Assembly (NCBI RefSeq): GCF_000720485.1
Contig: NZ_JOAX01000005.1
Location: forward strand, 186,001 to 250,000
Source: Streptomyces ochraceiscleroticus
GTDB taxonomy: Bacteria > Actinomycetota > Actinomycetes > Streptomycetales > Streptomycetaceae
Length of the DNA: 64,000 nucleotides
Direction of reading: 5' to 3'
Of the stretch, positions 27,604-35,570 are shown in pieces. The position numbers and the translations under genes were made by a program. How positions within the stretch are numbered: position 1 is the first letter of the stretch; each line of letters begins with the position of its first letter. The notes under the pieces were generated by a model. It saw nothing but the letters and a program-made list of their open reading frames with translations. It made no database searches and was not told the origin of the DNA.

Positions 27604-29259
27604 GTGCTTGCGGGTTGTGTGGAATGGCCGGAAGAATTCGTTTCTCGATACATTGCCAAGGGGTATTGGGAAGCCCGGAGTCTGGGCGGACTGCTGCGCG
27701 ACTGGGCGCGGGAGCACGACGGGCGGACCGCCCTGGTGGACGGGGAGCAGCGGTGGACGTACCGGGAGTTGGACGAGCGGGCCGACCGCTTGGCCGCGGG
27801 CTTCCGCAACCTCGGTCTGGGGCCGGGTGACCGCGTCGTCGTCCACCTTCCCAACACGGCCGAGTTCGTCGCGGTGGTCTTCGCGCTCTTCCGGCTCGGC
27901 GCCCTGCCGGTCTTCGCGCTCCCCGCACACCGCCACTCCGAGATCAGTTATCTGTGCGCATACGCCCAGGCCACCGCGTACGTCATCCCCGACGAGCACC
28001 AGGGAACGGATTTCCGGAAGATCGCCGAGCGGGTGCTGGCCGAGGTGCCTTCCCTGCGTGAGGTGGTGGTGGCAGGAGAGCCGGGCCGCTTCACGGGGCT
28101 CGACGAGCTGTACACCGAACCGTGCCGACTGCCCGAACCCGACCCCGGCGACGTCGCCTTCTTCCTCCTCTCCGGTGGCACCACCGGCCTCCCGAAGCTG
28201 ATCCCGCGCACCCACCGCGACTACGCTTACAACGTCCGGCTGAGCGCCGACAATGCCGGCTTCACCCAGGACACGACATACCTGACCGTGCTGCCGGCGG
28301 CACACAACTACGCCTTTGGATGCCCCGGGGTCCTTGGCGCACTGCGCGCCGGCGGCAAGGTGGTCCTCGCCGACAGCGGCAACCCCGACCTCGCCTTCCC
28401 CCTCATCGAGCGGGAAAAAGTGACCGTCTCCGCTCTGGTGCCGCCACTGGCGCTGGTGTGGACGGATGCCGCGGCGACCACCCGGTACGACCTGTCCAGC
28501 CTGGAACTGCTCCAGGTCGGCGGAGCGCGCTTCGAAGAAGCCGCGGCACGCCGCATGCTGGACCGGTTCGGCTGTGTTCTCCAGCAGTCCTTCGGCATGG
28601 CGGAGGGACTCCTCGCCCAGACGGCCCCCAGCGACTCCGAAGACATCGTCACCCGTACCCAGGGCCGTCCGCTGTCCCCCGATGACGAGGTGCGGCTGGT
28701 CGACAGCGCGGGCCGAGACGTAGCGGAGGGCGAGACCGGGCTGCTCCTGGTACGCGGTCCTTACACCCTCCGTGGGTACTACCGTGCCGACGAACACCAC
28801 GCACGCGACTTCACCCAGGACGGCTTCTTCATCACCGGCGACCTCGCCAGCCGCACGCCGACCGGTCACCTCATCGTCCGGGGCAGGGTGAAGGACGTCA
28901 TCAACCGCGGCGGCGAGAAGGTGTCGGCCGATGAGGTGGAGGGCCACCTGCTGGCACATCCCGATGTGCGTGATGTCGGCGTGGTCGCCGCCCCGGATGC
29001 GCTGCTCGGCGAACGCACCTGCGCCTTCGTGGTGTTCCGCGGACGGCAACGGGAGGGCGCCTTCGGAGAACTGACCGGCTTCCTGCACGAGCGCGGCGTC
29101 GCCGACTACAAGATCCCCGACCGCTGGGAAGCACTGGAGGAACTGCCGAGGACCGGCGTGGGCAAGGCCGACAAGGTACAGCTGCGCGCTCGCGCCGCGC
29201 GTGCAGCGGCCCGCCGGCCCACCCGGCTTTCCCGCGGCGGCCGAGGAGGCACCCGATGA
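27604..29259 (+). CDS. Stand-alone aryl-AMP ligase (DhbE/EntE/YbtE family)
   Basis: A 551-residue enzyme that adenylates an aromatic acid and loads the aryl carrier of the first NRPS. Family markers include VEWPEEFVSRYIAKGYW, ALPAHRHSEISYL, LSGGTTGLPKLIPRTH, LQVGGARF, SFGMAEGLL and GVGKADK. By luck its numbering matches DhbE: Asn235, Tyr236, Cys240, Ser329, Leu337. As I recall the DhbE code, Ser240/Val337 go with dihydroxybenzoate and Cys240/Leu337 with salicylate; Val329 is usual in both, so Ser329 is odd. This suggests a salicylate-like ortho-hydroxy acid with an extra group. Start GTG 27604 follows GAAGAGGAGAG. ATGA overlap with the hydroxylase gene. Confidence 0.93.
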   Translation: MLAGCVEWPEEFVSRYIAKGYWEARSLGGLLRDWAREHDGRTALVDGEQRWTYRELDERADRLAAGFRNLGLGPGDRVVVHLPNTAEFVAVVFALFRLGALPVFALPAHRHSEISYLCAYAQATAYVIPDEHQGTDFRKIAERVLAEVPSLREVVVAGEPGRFTGLDELYTEPCRLPEPDPGDVAFFLLSGGTTGLPKLIPRTHRDYAYNVRLSADNAGFTQDTTYLTVLPAAHNYAFGCPGVLGALRAGGKVVLADSGNPDLAFPLIEREKVTVSALVPPLALVWTDAAATTRYDLSSLELLQVGGARFEEAAARRMLDRFGCVLQQSFGMAEGLLAQTAPSDSEDIVTRTQGRPLSPDDEVRLVDSAGRDVAEGETGLLLVRGPYTLRGYYRADEHHARDFTQDGFFITGDLASRTPTGHLIVRGRVKDVINRGGEKVSADEVEGHLLAHPDVRDVGVVAAPDALLGERTCAFVVFRGRQREGAFGELTGFLHERGVADYKIPDRWEALEELPRTGVGKADKVQLRARAARAAARRPTRLSRGGRGGTR

Positions 29260-30500
29260 GCCCGGACGAGCAGTTGCCCCCTGCCACCCATGACACCCCC
29301 GTCCTCGTGGTCGGGGCCGGCCCGGTCGGCCTCGCCGCCGCACTGGCGCTCCGAGCGCTGGGCATTCCGGTGACGGTGCTGGAGGCCCGGCCTCGCGATG
29401 CCCAGCGCCCGGGGAGCCGTGCCCTGTACGTGCACCGCTCGTCACTGCGGTTGCTGGAGCAGGCCCACCCCGGCCTCGGGCGCGAAATGGCAGACTTCGG
29501 AACGGTCTGGCACGCCCGCCGCACCCTCTACCGGGGGCGCGAGGTCTACGCACGCACCTACCCACCGGCTTCGGGGACCGGCCTGCCGCCGTTCACCAGC
29601 CTGCGGCAGATCGACACCGAGCGCTTCCTCCGCGATGCCGCGGAATCTGCGGGTGCCCGCATCGAGTGGGACGCCGAAGTCCGTGCTGTCGCTGCCTCCT
29701 CGAAGGCCGTGCAGGTCACTGCCGCCGACGGACGGCAGTGGACCGCACAGTACGTCGTCGCCGCCGACGGTGCGCGGTCCGCGGTCCGGCGTTGTGCCGG
29801 CATCGAGCTCGGCGGCAGCCGGGCCGAAGGTTTCCACGTGGTCATCGATGTGGCCAACGGCCCACAAGTGCGGCCGGCAATCCGCGAGTTGCACTACGCA
29901 CACCCGCGAGCGGGCGGTCGCCATGTGCTGACGGTGCCGTTCACGGGCGGATTCCAGATCGACCTGCAGTGCAAGGAGGACGACCCGGTCGAGAAGTTCA
30001 CCGACCGGGACGTGCTCCAGCGGTGGCTGCCCAGGATGATCGGCTGCCGGGAGGCGATCGGCGACCTGATGTGGGTCTCCCGGTACCGCTTCTTACAGGT
30101 ACTGGCCGACCGGTTCACCGACGGCACCGGCCGTGTTCTCCTGGCCGGCGAGGCGGCGCACCTCTTCCCTCCGTTCGGAGCGCGGGGGATGAACAGCGGC
30201 ATCGCCGACGCCGACGCCGCGGCCACGGCGATCGCGCTCGCTCTGTCGGCGGTTTCCGCGGAACGGGGGCGCGCCGCTGTGGAAGCGTACGCGCGCGACC
30301 GTCGCGCTGCCGCTGTCGACAACAGCGCGGCGGTCGGTGCGGCCCTCTCACACCTGCGGCCTGCCGGGAAACTCGCCCAGGCGAAGATCGAAACCGCCGG
30401 ACGCCTTGCGCCCTGGGTCCCGCGCCTGGGTGAGTGGCTGGAGCGTGCCCCGTACGGGCCGCGCACGACCCACCGGAGACGCTCCGGCCCTGGCTACTGA
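29256..30500 (+). CDS. FAD-dependent aromatic hydroxylase (PHBH/MhpA class); contains a TTA codon
   Basis: A 414-residue group A flavoprotein monooxygenase. FAD motifs: VVGAGPVGLAAALALRA near residue 14, the DG motif YVVAADGARSAVRR, and the second FAD motif VLLAGEAAHLFPPFGARGMN. It should add one hydroxyl to an aromatic acid with NAD(P)H and oxygen. Its start overlaps the aryl-AMP ligase stop (ATGA), so the pair probably makes and then activates the hydroxylated acid, for example p-aminobenzoate to an aminosalicylate or aminohydroxybenzoate. The leucine codon at 30093-30095 is TTA, the only one I found in the cluster, so translation should need the bldA tRNA. Confidence 0.9.
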   Translation: MSPDEQLPPATHDTPVLVVGAGPVGLAAALALRALGIPVTVLEARPRDAQRPGSRALYVHRSSLRLLEQAHPGLGREMADFGTVWHARRTLYRGREVYARTYPPASGTGLPPFTSLRQIDTERFLRDAAESAGARIEWDAEVRAVAASSKAVQVTAADGRQWTAQYVVAADGARSAVRRCAGIELGGSRAEGFHVVIDVANGPQVRPAIRELHYAHPRAGGRHVLTVPFTGGFQIDLQCKEDDPVEKFTDRDVLQRWLPRMIGCREAIGDLMWVSRYRFLQVLADRFTDGTGRVLLAGEAAHLFPPFGARGMNSGIADADAAATAIALALSAVSAERGRAAVEAYARDRRAAAVDNSAAVGAALSHLRPAGKLAQAKIETAGRLAPWVPRLGEWLERAPYGPRTTHRRRSGPGY

Positions 30501-30536
30501 TCACCCGGTCCGCGTCCGGCCTCATCCCCTCCGGTG

Positions 30537-31316
30537 TCAGACGCGGTCTCCCGGGATCTTCTCGTACCGCTGCCTCAGGTCGGCGAGTACGGGATGCTGC
30601 GCGTCCAGCGGGACGTCACCGATGGCGGAGAGGGGGCGGACCCCGACCGACGTGTTGGTGGCGAACGCTGCGCGCATCTGCGGCACGTCGTCGGGAGTGA
30701 CAGGACGGCTCACCGACGTGTGCACCTCCTGCAGCAAGTGCATGGTCACGCCCGGCAGCACACGGGCTTCGGGCCACACCACACGTTCCTGGTCGTCGAC
30801 GAAGCCGACGTTCCATGTGCCGCCCTCGGAGATGACCCCGGTGTCCGGATCGGTGAACAGTACGTCGTCGAAGCCCGCCCGCTGCGCCGCACGCCGGATG
30901 GCCAACTGCCCGAAGAGACCGGTGTGTTTCACCTCTGGCATGTCCCGCTGGTACGCCCTCGTCGTGACGCGCAAAGGCGGCTGGGCGTGCCCGGCCGGCC
31001 GGCAGGTGACCAGGATCTGTGGCCGAGCGTCGGCACCGGGGTGCGCCATTCCCAACGCCGGGTCGAAGACCGTCACGCGGACGACGAACGTCCCCTCCTG
31101 TTGCGCCGCGGCGTGTCTCACATACGAAAGGACGCGGGCACGGTCCAGCTCCACGTCGAACACCGCCCGGCAGTCACGGACGAGGCGGTCGAGGTGGAGG
31201 GACAGGCCCCTGACCCGCCCCTCGTCGACGCGCAGCGAGGTGAAGTGACCGAGGTTGGTGAGTGCGAGCGCCTTCAGACTGTCGGCGTCGGCCGGGTTGC
31301 CATCGAGGAGGTCCAT
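30537..31316 (-). CDS. Class IV aminotransferase-fold protein, aminodeoxychorismate-lyase-like
   Basis: A 259-residue PLP-fold enzyme related to PabC, which turns aminodeoxychorismate into p-aminobenzoate and pyruvate. Visible features: GHFTSLRVDEGRVRGLSLHLDRL near the start, VKHTGLFGQLA (the expected PLP-lysine region), DVLFTDPDTGVISEGGTWNVGF (E.G..W.. motif) and TNTSVGVRPL. In canonical PabC the lysine region reads KxxN; here HTGLFGQ lies after the lysine. It converges with the hydroxylase gene. Start ATG 31316 has no clear ribosome site; the adjacent GTG is possible. It completes a chorismate-to-aminobenzoate route together with PabA-PabB. Confidence 0.8.
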   Translation of the reverse strand: MDLLDGNPADADSLKALALTNLGHFTSLRVDEGRVRGLSLHLDRLVRDCRAVFDVELDRARVLSYVRHAAAQQEGTFVVRVTVFDPALGMAHPGADARPQILVTCRPAGHAQPPLRVTTRAYQRDMPEVKHTGLFGQLAIRRAAQRAGFDDVLFTDPDTGVISEGGTWNVGFVDDQERVVWPEARVLPGVTMHLLQEVHTSVSRPVTPDDVPQMRAAFATNTSVGVRPLSAIGDVPLDAQHPVLADLRQRYEKIPGDRV

Positions 31317-31562
31317 CACGGCAGTCTGACATCGACCGCGCTCTCCACCGGCCGATTCGCGCTCGGTCCGTGCACAGGACCAGAGGCCGGGGAAACACTG
31401 CAACAACTGGCCCGCCTTTCTTGCGGGCCCTGCCTCCGGCGATGCACCGCTCAACGCACCTGCGGCTGCGGGGCTGCCGGCGGAGACGATCGCTCTCGCG
31501 CGGTGGCCGGGTACCGGGGGAGGGGTTTGGCGGCCCGTGGCCCCTCCGACATCCAACAGGAC

Positions 31563-31591
31563 ACCCACGGCGGAAGCTCGCCGCCGTGGGT
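31563..31591 (-). terminator. Hairpin terminator after MatC-type carrier gene
   Basis: A perfect 11-bp stem, ACCCACGGCGG at 31563-31573 and its complement at 31581-31591, with a 7-base loop, 28 bp beyond the stop of the minus-strand carrier gene. It separates this operon from the biosynthetic cluster. The adjoining stretch 31317-31562 holds no gene that I can support. Confidence 0.75.
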
Positions 31592-31618
31592 CAGCACGTG
31601 GTGCTCGTCCTGGTGTGG

Positions 31619-32875
31619 TTATGACCAGGGGAGAACCAGGGCGCCCCAGGCGACGACGGGGCCGAGCGCGACGATGCCGCCGGTGTAGCTGATGATCTGG
31701 CGGTAGAAGCGCCGGGTGTCGATACCGCGGGCGTTGCTGAGGACCAGGGCGCCGTTGGTGGAGAACGGAGAGGTGTCGACGATCGTGGTGGAAACCGCGA
31801 GCGCTGCGATGAGGCCGGCGGCATTGAGGTGGCTGGAGAGCAGCAGCGGTACGGCGAGGGGGATGATCGCGGTGAGGATCGCGGTGGAGGAGGCGAAGGC
31901 CGAGGTGATGGCTACGGTGAAGCAGAGCACCAGGGCCACGACGAGTGGGGCACCGAGGCCGGCGGCGTGGTGGGAGATGTCCTCGATGACGCCGGCCTTC
32001 TCCAGCATGGCGATGTAGGTCATCATGCCCGCCACCAGCAGCAGGGTGGACCAGCTGATGCCCTCCACGGCCTTCTCCTGCCGTTTCATGTCCACCAGGG
32101 CCAGCAGGGCGCCGGCCACCAGGGCCAGGAAGCCGATCTCCAGCTGGAAGCCGAGCGCGCCGACCACCAGCGCGAGCAGACTGGCGAGGGTGAGCCACTG
32201 ACGCCAGTCGGGTCTGCCGGACGTGGCGGGGTTCTCCTCGTCAGCCGTCTCGTGTGCCGTGTCCGCCAGCGGGGCGGGGCGCTTGGCGAGGAGCACGAAC
32301 GTGAGGGCGGACAGCAGCAGGTTGATCACGAAGCTGGCGGTGAAGAGTGTCACGGGCGAGATGTGGAGCGTTGTGTCGTCGACGAGGCCCAGTACGAGGG
32401 CACCGGAGACGGCGAGGGGGGAGAAGGCGCCCGCGTGCCCGCCGCTGATCACCATCATGCCGGCCACCAGAGGGTTGATCTTGTAGCGGTGAGCGAAGTT
32501 CATGGCGATGGGGACGAGGATCGCGACGGCGGCCGGGGTGAAGGTGCCGAATGCCGTGAGCGTCGCGGCGACCAGGAACAGCACCCAGGGGATGAGCGCT
32601 ACTTTGCCGCGTACCAGTCGTACTCCGGCCGCGACGAGCCAGTCGATGGTGCCGTTGCGGCGGGCGACGGAGAAGAGGTAGGTGACTCCGACGATGGTCA
32701 CGAAAAGGTCCACCGGGAAGCCCTCGAAGATCTCGTCCTCGGTGAGGCCGAGCGAGACGGTGCCGACGGCGAAGGTGGCGACGAAGGCGAGGATGCCCAG
32801 GTTGATCGGCAGAATGGTGCCGACCACGAACATGACCAGCAGCGCGCCTATGGAGATCACTTCAGTAGACATCAT
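31619..32875 (-). CDS. MatC-type dicarboxylate carrier
   Basis: A 418-residue integral membrane protein with about 12 hydrophobic segments. The first 140 residues match the MatC N-terminal type (IGALLVMFVVGTILPINLG, GFPVDLFVTIVGVTYLF), and the second half resembles ion-transporter/DASS carriers (SSTAILTAIIPLAVPLL, STTIVDTSPFSTNGALVL). MatC proteins import malonate or similar dicarboxylates. Start ATG 32875 follows AAGGACA. It is downstream of the PrpF-family gene on the same strand (120-bp gap), suggesting uptake and isomerization of an unsaturated dicarboxylate or tricarboxylate. An esterified or aromatic acid substrate is not excluded. Confidence 0.85.
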   Translation of the reverse strand: MMSTEVISIGALLVMFVVGTILPINLGILAFVATFAVGTVSLGLTEDEIFEGFPVDLFVTIVGVTYLFSVARRNGTIDWLVAAGVRLVRGKVALIPWVLFLVAATLTAFGTFTPAAVAILVPIAMNFAHRYKINPLVAGMMVISGGHAGAFSPLAVSGALVLGLVDDTTLHISPVTLFTASFVINLLLSALTFVLLAKRPAPLADTAHETADEENPATSGRPDWRQWLTLASLLALVVGALGFQLEIGFLALVAGALLALVDMKRQEKAVEGISWSTLLLVAGMMTYIAMLEKAGVIEDISHHAAGLGAPLVVALVLCFTVAITSAFASSTAILTAIIPLAVPLLLSSHLNAAGLIAALAVSTTIVDTSPFSTNGALVLSNARGIDTRRFYRQIISYTGGIVALGPVVAWGALVLPWS

Positions 32876-32995
32876 TGTCCTTGGTGCGGTGGGGACAGGG
32901 CGGCGCGCCCCCGAGGGCGCGAGGGTACCCCGGGGCGGAGGAGTGTGAACAGGCCCCGGGAGCGGGTGTGGGTGCGGGGGCGGAAGCGTTCCGGT

Positions 32996-34117
32996 TCAGG
33001 CTGCTCGTGGCCGTCCCGGTTCCGGTACGTAGATGCGCGCATCGGCGAGCAGTCGTGCCGCCCGCTGTACGGTGACCCGGCCGGGCAGGCCGTCCGACAG
33101 GTCGGAGCAGCGGACCGCGACCACGCCGGCGGGGGTGCCCAGGCGAAGCCACTCCTCGGTCGGGCCGCCCGCGGCCCGGGAGACCACGGAGCCTTCCAGC
33201 AGACCCGCGGCGGCGACCGCGACGGCGGAGGTCAGGCCGATCGCGGGGTGCGGTGCGTTCATGGTGAGCATGCGCACCGAGATGTCGTAGTCCTGGGCTG
33301 CGACGCGTTCGCCGAGCGTGGTGGTGTACGGGACCGGCCGGCCGACCAGTCCCACCTTGGGGACCGCGTCGCCAGGCTCCTCACCCGGCTTGAGCAGGCC
33401 CATCAGCGGTGCGGCCGCGTGGCGGACGGTGCGCAGCCACGGTGCGTCCGTACGCATCTGCTCCAGGGTCTCGGAACCGGTGCGTTGGGCGCTGGTGGCA
33501 TCGACGAGGACGACCGGTGCCCCGGCGTCCACCATGCTCACCAGAATCGGATCCGCGGCACCGACCCGCAGCTTCTGTGCGGCGATCCCGGTGGGCAGAA
33601 GGGAACCGGTGGTGCGGCCCGCCGGGTCGCGGAAGGTGAGCCCGACCGCGACGCCGCCGGCCCGGGTGCCCGGTACGGTCTGGTCGCCGAAGTCGTGTGC
33701 CACGCCGCCGGTGGTGTCCACGAGCCCTTCGAGCACTGCGCCGGTGTTCATGTTGCGCATCACCACGCGCGTCCGGTCCCCGGTGATCGGCACCAGACCC
33801 TTTGCGACGGCGTACAGGGCGACGCCGGTGGCGCAGTTGCCGCAGTTGCTCGTCCACTCCACCGAGCCGGTGCCGATGCCGACCTGGGCGAAGAGGTAGT
33901 CGATGTCCGTGCCGGGCTCGGGCGAGGCGCTGACGATCGCGGCCTTGGAGGTGGTGGGAGTGGCCCCGCCGACGCCGTCGAGTTCCACCGGGTCGGTGGC
34001 ACCGTAGGCGGCGACCAGCAGTTTCTCCAGTGCGCCGAGCTCGGTGGGGACATGGACCTGGTGGAACAGCCAGCACTTGCTGGTGCCACCGCGGACCAGG
34101 GTCGCGGGAGTGTGCAC
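32996..34117 (-). CDS. PrpF/4-oxalomesaconate-tautomerase family protein
   Basis: A 373-residue protein of the PrpF family, double-barrel isomerases that shift double bonds in 2-methylaconitate, 4-oxalomesaconate or related acids. Conserved points: VRGGTSKCWLFH near the N-terminus, GVGGATPTTSKAAIV, EWTSNCGNCATGVALYA (catalytic Cys region), and NAPHPAIGLTSAVAVAAA. Start is placed at GTG 34117, where family homology begins; an open frame reaches ATG 34255 but would run through the promoter and the LysR operator gap. Divergent from the LysR gene; likely controlled by it. Confidence 0.85.
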   Translation of the reverse strand: MHTPATLVRGGTSKCWLFHQVHVPTELGALEKLLVAAYGATDPVELDGVGGATPTTSKAAIVSASPEPGTDIDYLFAQVGIGTGSVEWTSNCGNCATGVALYAVAKGLVPITGDRTRVVMRNMNTGAVLEGLVDTTGGVAHDFGDQTVPGTRAGGVAVGLTFRDPAGRTTGSLLPTGIAAQKLRVGAADPILVSMVDAGAPVVLVDATSAQRTGSETLEQMRTDAPWLRTVRHAAAPLMGLLKPGEEPGDAVPKVGLVGRPVPYTTTLGERVAAQDYDISVRMLTMNAPHPAIGLTSAVAVAAAGLLEGSVVSRAAGGPTEEWLRLGTPAGVVAVRCSDLSDGLPGRVTVQRAARLLADARIYVPEPGRPRAA

Positions 34118-34260
34118 GTCTGAGGCTCTTTCTCGATCAACGCGGGGAAAGGGCCGGAGAACGGTTACGGGCGTATGGCCAACCGGTGAACCGCCCCGGC
34201 GAATGCGAAGACCTTCGCAGAGGTGTGACTTGGGCACAATGGCAGTCAACTTCACTCGGG

Positions 34261-34275
34261 TTTAGCTGAGCTAAA
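34261..34275. promoter_or_regulatory. LysR operator candidate
   Basis: TTTAGCTGAGCTAAA, a perfect 7+1+7 palindrome ending 9 bp before the LysR start codon, in the gap shared with the PrpF-family gene. LysR regulators often bind T-N11-A palindromes that overlap their own promoter, and this fits. The AT-rich half-sites stand out from the surrounding high GC. Confidence 0.6.
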
Positions 34276-34284
34276 CTCGGCGTC

Positions 34285-35238
34285 ATGCTGAACGTGCGCC
34301 ATCTCCTGCTGCTCACCGAGGCCGCCGAACGCGGCTCGCTCACCGCCGCGGCGGAGGCGATGGGCATGACCACCTCCGCGGCCTCCCAGCAGATGTCGCT
34401 GCTGGAGCGCGAGGCCGGGCAGCCGCTGATGGAGCGGCTGCCCCGCGGCATCCGCCCCACCCCGGCCGGCGCCGCACTGGCCGAACGCGGGCAGGCCATC
34501 CGTCGCGAGCTGCGCGCCGCCCAGGCCGACCTGGAATCCTTCGCCGACCTCGACCAGGGCACACTGCGGCTCGGTTCGTTCCCCACCGCGAGCGCTTCGC
34601 TCCTGCCGCTCGCCCTCACCCGCTTCCGCCGCCGCCATGAAGGGGTCCGCATCGAGGTCCACGCAGGCGTTCTCGCCGAGCTGCGCGAGATGCTGCACAC
34701 CGGCGAGGTGGAACAGGCCCTGCTGTGGGACTACGGCTGGAACCGCATCGAAGACCCGGCCCTCGCCCTCACCCACCTGCTCGACGACCCCACGGTGCTG
34801 GTCGTCCCGGCGGACTCACCCTTGCGCGCCCATCCTTCCGTGCGCCTGAGCGACCTCGCCGACCAGGAATGGATCATCCGGGCCGACAACCACCCCGTCG
34901 CCGACGTACTGCGCCGCAGCTGCCGTCAGGCCGGGTTCGAGCCGCGCATCGCCTACGCCTCGCACGACTACCAGGAGGCTCAGGCCATGGTGGCCGCCGG
35001 CCTGGGCATTGCGCTCGCGCCCCGGCTCGCCCTCACCAGCCGCCGCAGCGACGTCCGCCTGCTTCCCTTCGCCTCCGACGTACCTGCCCCCACCCGCCGC
35101 ATCCTGCTCGCTCACGCCCAGGCCCGGCCCACCACCCCGCCCGCCCAGGCGATGGAGCGTGTCCTGCGCGTGGTGGCGCAGCGCTTCGCCTCCTCGGGCC
35201 TGCACCGTGCCCAGCTCGGAGCGGTCCGCCGTAGCTGA
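34285..35238 (+). CDS. LysR-family transcriptional regulator
   Basis: A 317-residue regulator. The winged helix-turn-helix occupies residues 1-60: LNVRHLLLLTEAAERGSL, TSAASQQMSLLEREAG and MERLPRGIRPTPAG. The periplasmic-binding-protein-like effector domain follows (GTLRLGSFPTASASLLP, VPADSPLRAHPSVRLSDL, AMVAAGLGIALAPRLAL). Divergent from the PrpF-family/MatC operon with a palindrome between them, so it most likely activates that operon in response to an organic-acid inducer. Confidence 0.93.
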   Translation: MLNVRHLLLLTEAAERGSLTAAAEAMGMTTSAASQQMSLLEREAGQPLMERLPRGIRPTPAGAALAERGQAIRRELRAAQADLESFADLDQGTLRLGSFPTASASLLPLALTRFRRRHEGVRIEVHAGVLAELREMLHTGEVEQALLWDYGWNRIEDPALALTHLLDDPTVLVVPADSPLRAHPSVRLSDLADQEWIIRADNHPVADVLRRSCRQAGFEPRIAYASHDYQEAQAMVAAGLGIALAPRLALTSRRSDVRLLPFASDVPAPTRRILLAHAQARPTTPPAQAMERVLRVVAQRFASSGLHRAQLGAVRRS

Positions 35239-35351
35239 CCGGTCCGGCGCAGCGCCATGGCCTCCCTCGACCGCAGACCGGCCGGCCACACACGGCGCCT
35301 CGCCGCCGGCTGTTCCGGCCCGCCGGCCGACCAGCTGTCCCTCGCGCCGAG

Positions 35352-35479
35352 CGTTGCCGTACGCCGCGACGTACGCCATGAGCACGCTGTGGGGCGACAG
35401 CAGCGTCTTCTACGGGCTCGGAGGCTGCCAGTACCAGAACCTCACGGCTCAGTTCGCGGCGTGGCAACCGCGGACCTAA
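35352..35479 (+). pseudogene. Carboxylesterase fragment, paralogue of the gene at 967-2607
   Basis: The frame reads YAATYAMSTLWGDSSVFYGLGG then CQYQNLTAQFAAWQPRT and a stop. This matches an internal segment of the type-B esterase at 967-2607 (YAGTYAISALWGD, CQYQKLTDRFAARQPHT); a run of over 50 bases, from CTGTGGGGCGACAGCAGCGT onward, is identical to the reverse complement of about 1396-1450. About 40 residues of a 540-residue enzyme remain. It is a relic of duplication or rearrangement between the LysR gene and the oxidoreductases. Confidence 0.8.
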
Positions 35480-35570
35480 GCAGGGGGGCGGCGCGGAAGA
35501 CGGACGAGCGGTACGGACCGGACCGGCACGCGGTCCGGTCCGGCTCTGTCCTTGCGAGGGTCCGGGGTCG

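Noticed and set aside
26717..27928. Long N-terminal extension of the small methyltransferase (638-residue frame)
   Set aside because: It would run antisense through the PdxH-like gene and into the aryl-AMP ligase; the methyltransferase fold begins at ATG 26716.
2608..31316. Iron-regulated siderophore locus with DmdR/IdeR boxes and an ABC uptake system
   Set aside because: No clear iron box was recognised in the promoter gaps and no siderophore ABC importer gene lies in the cluster, so a siderophore role is left open.
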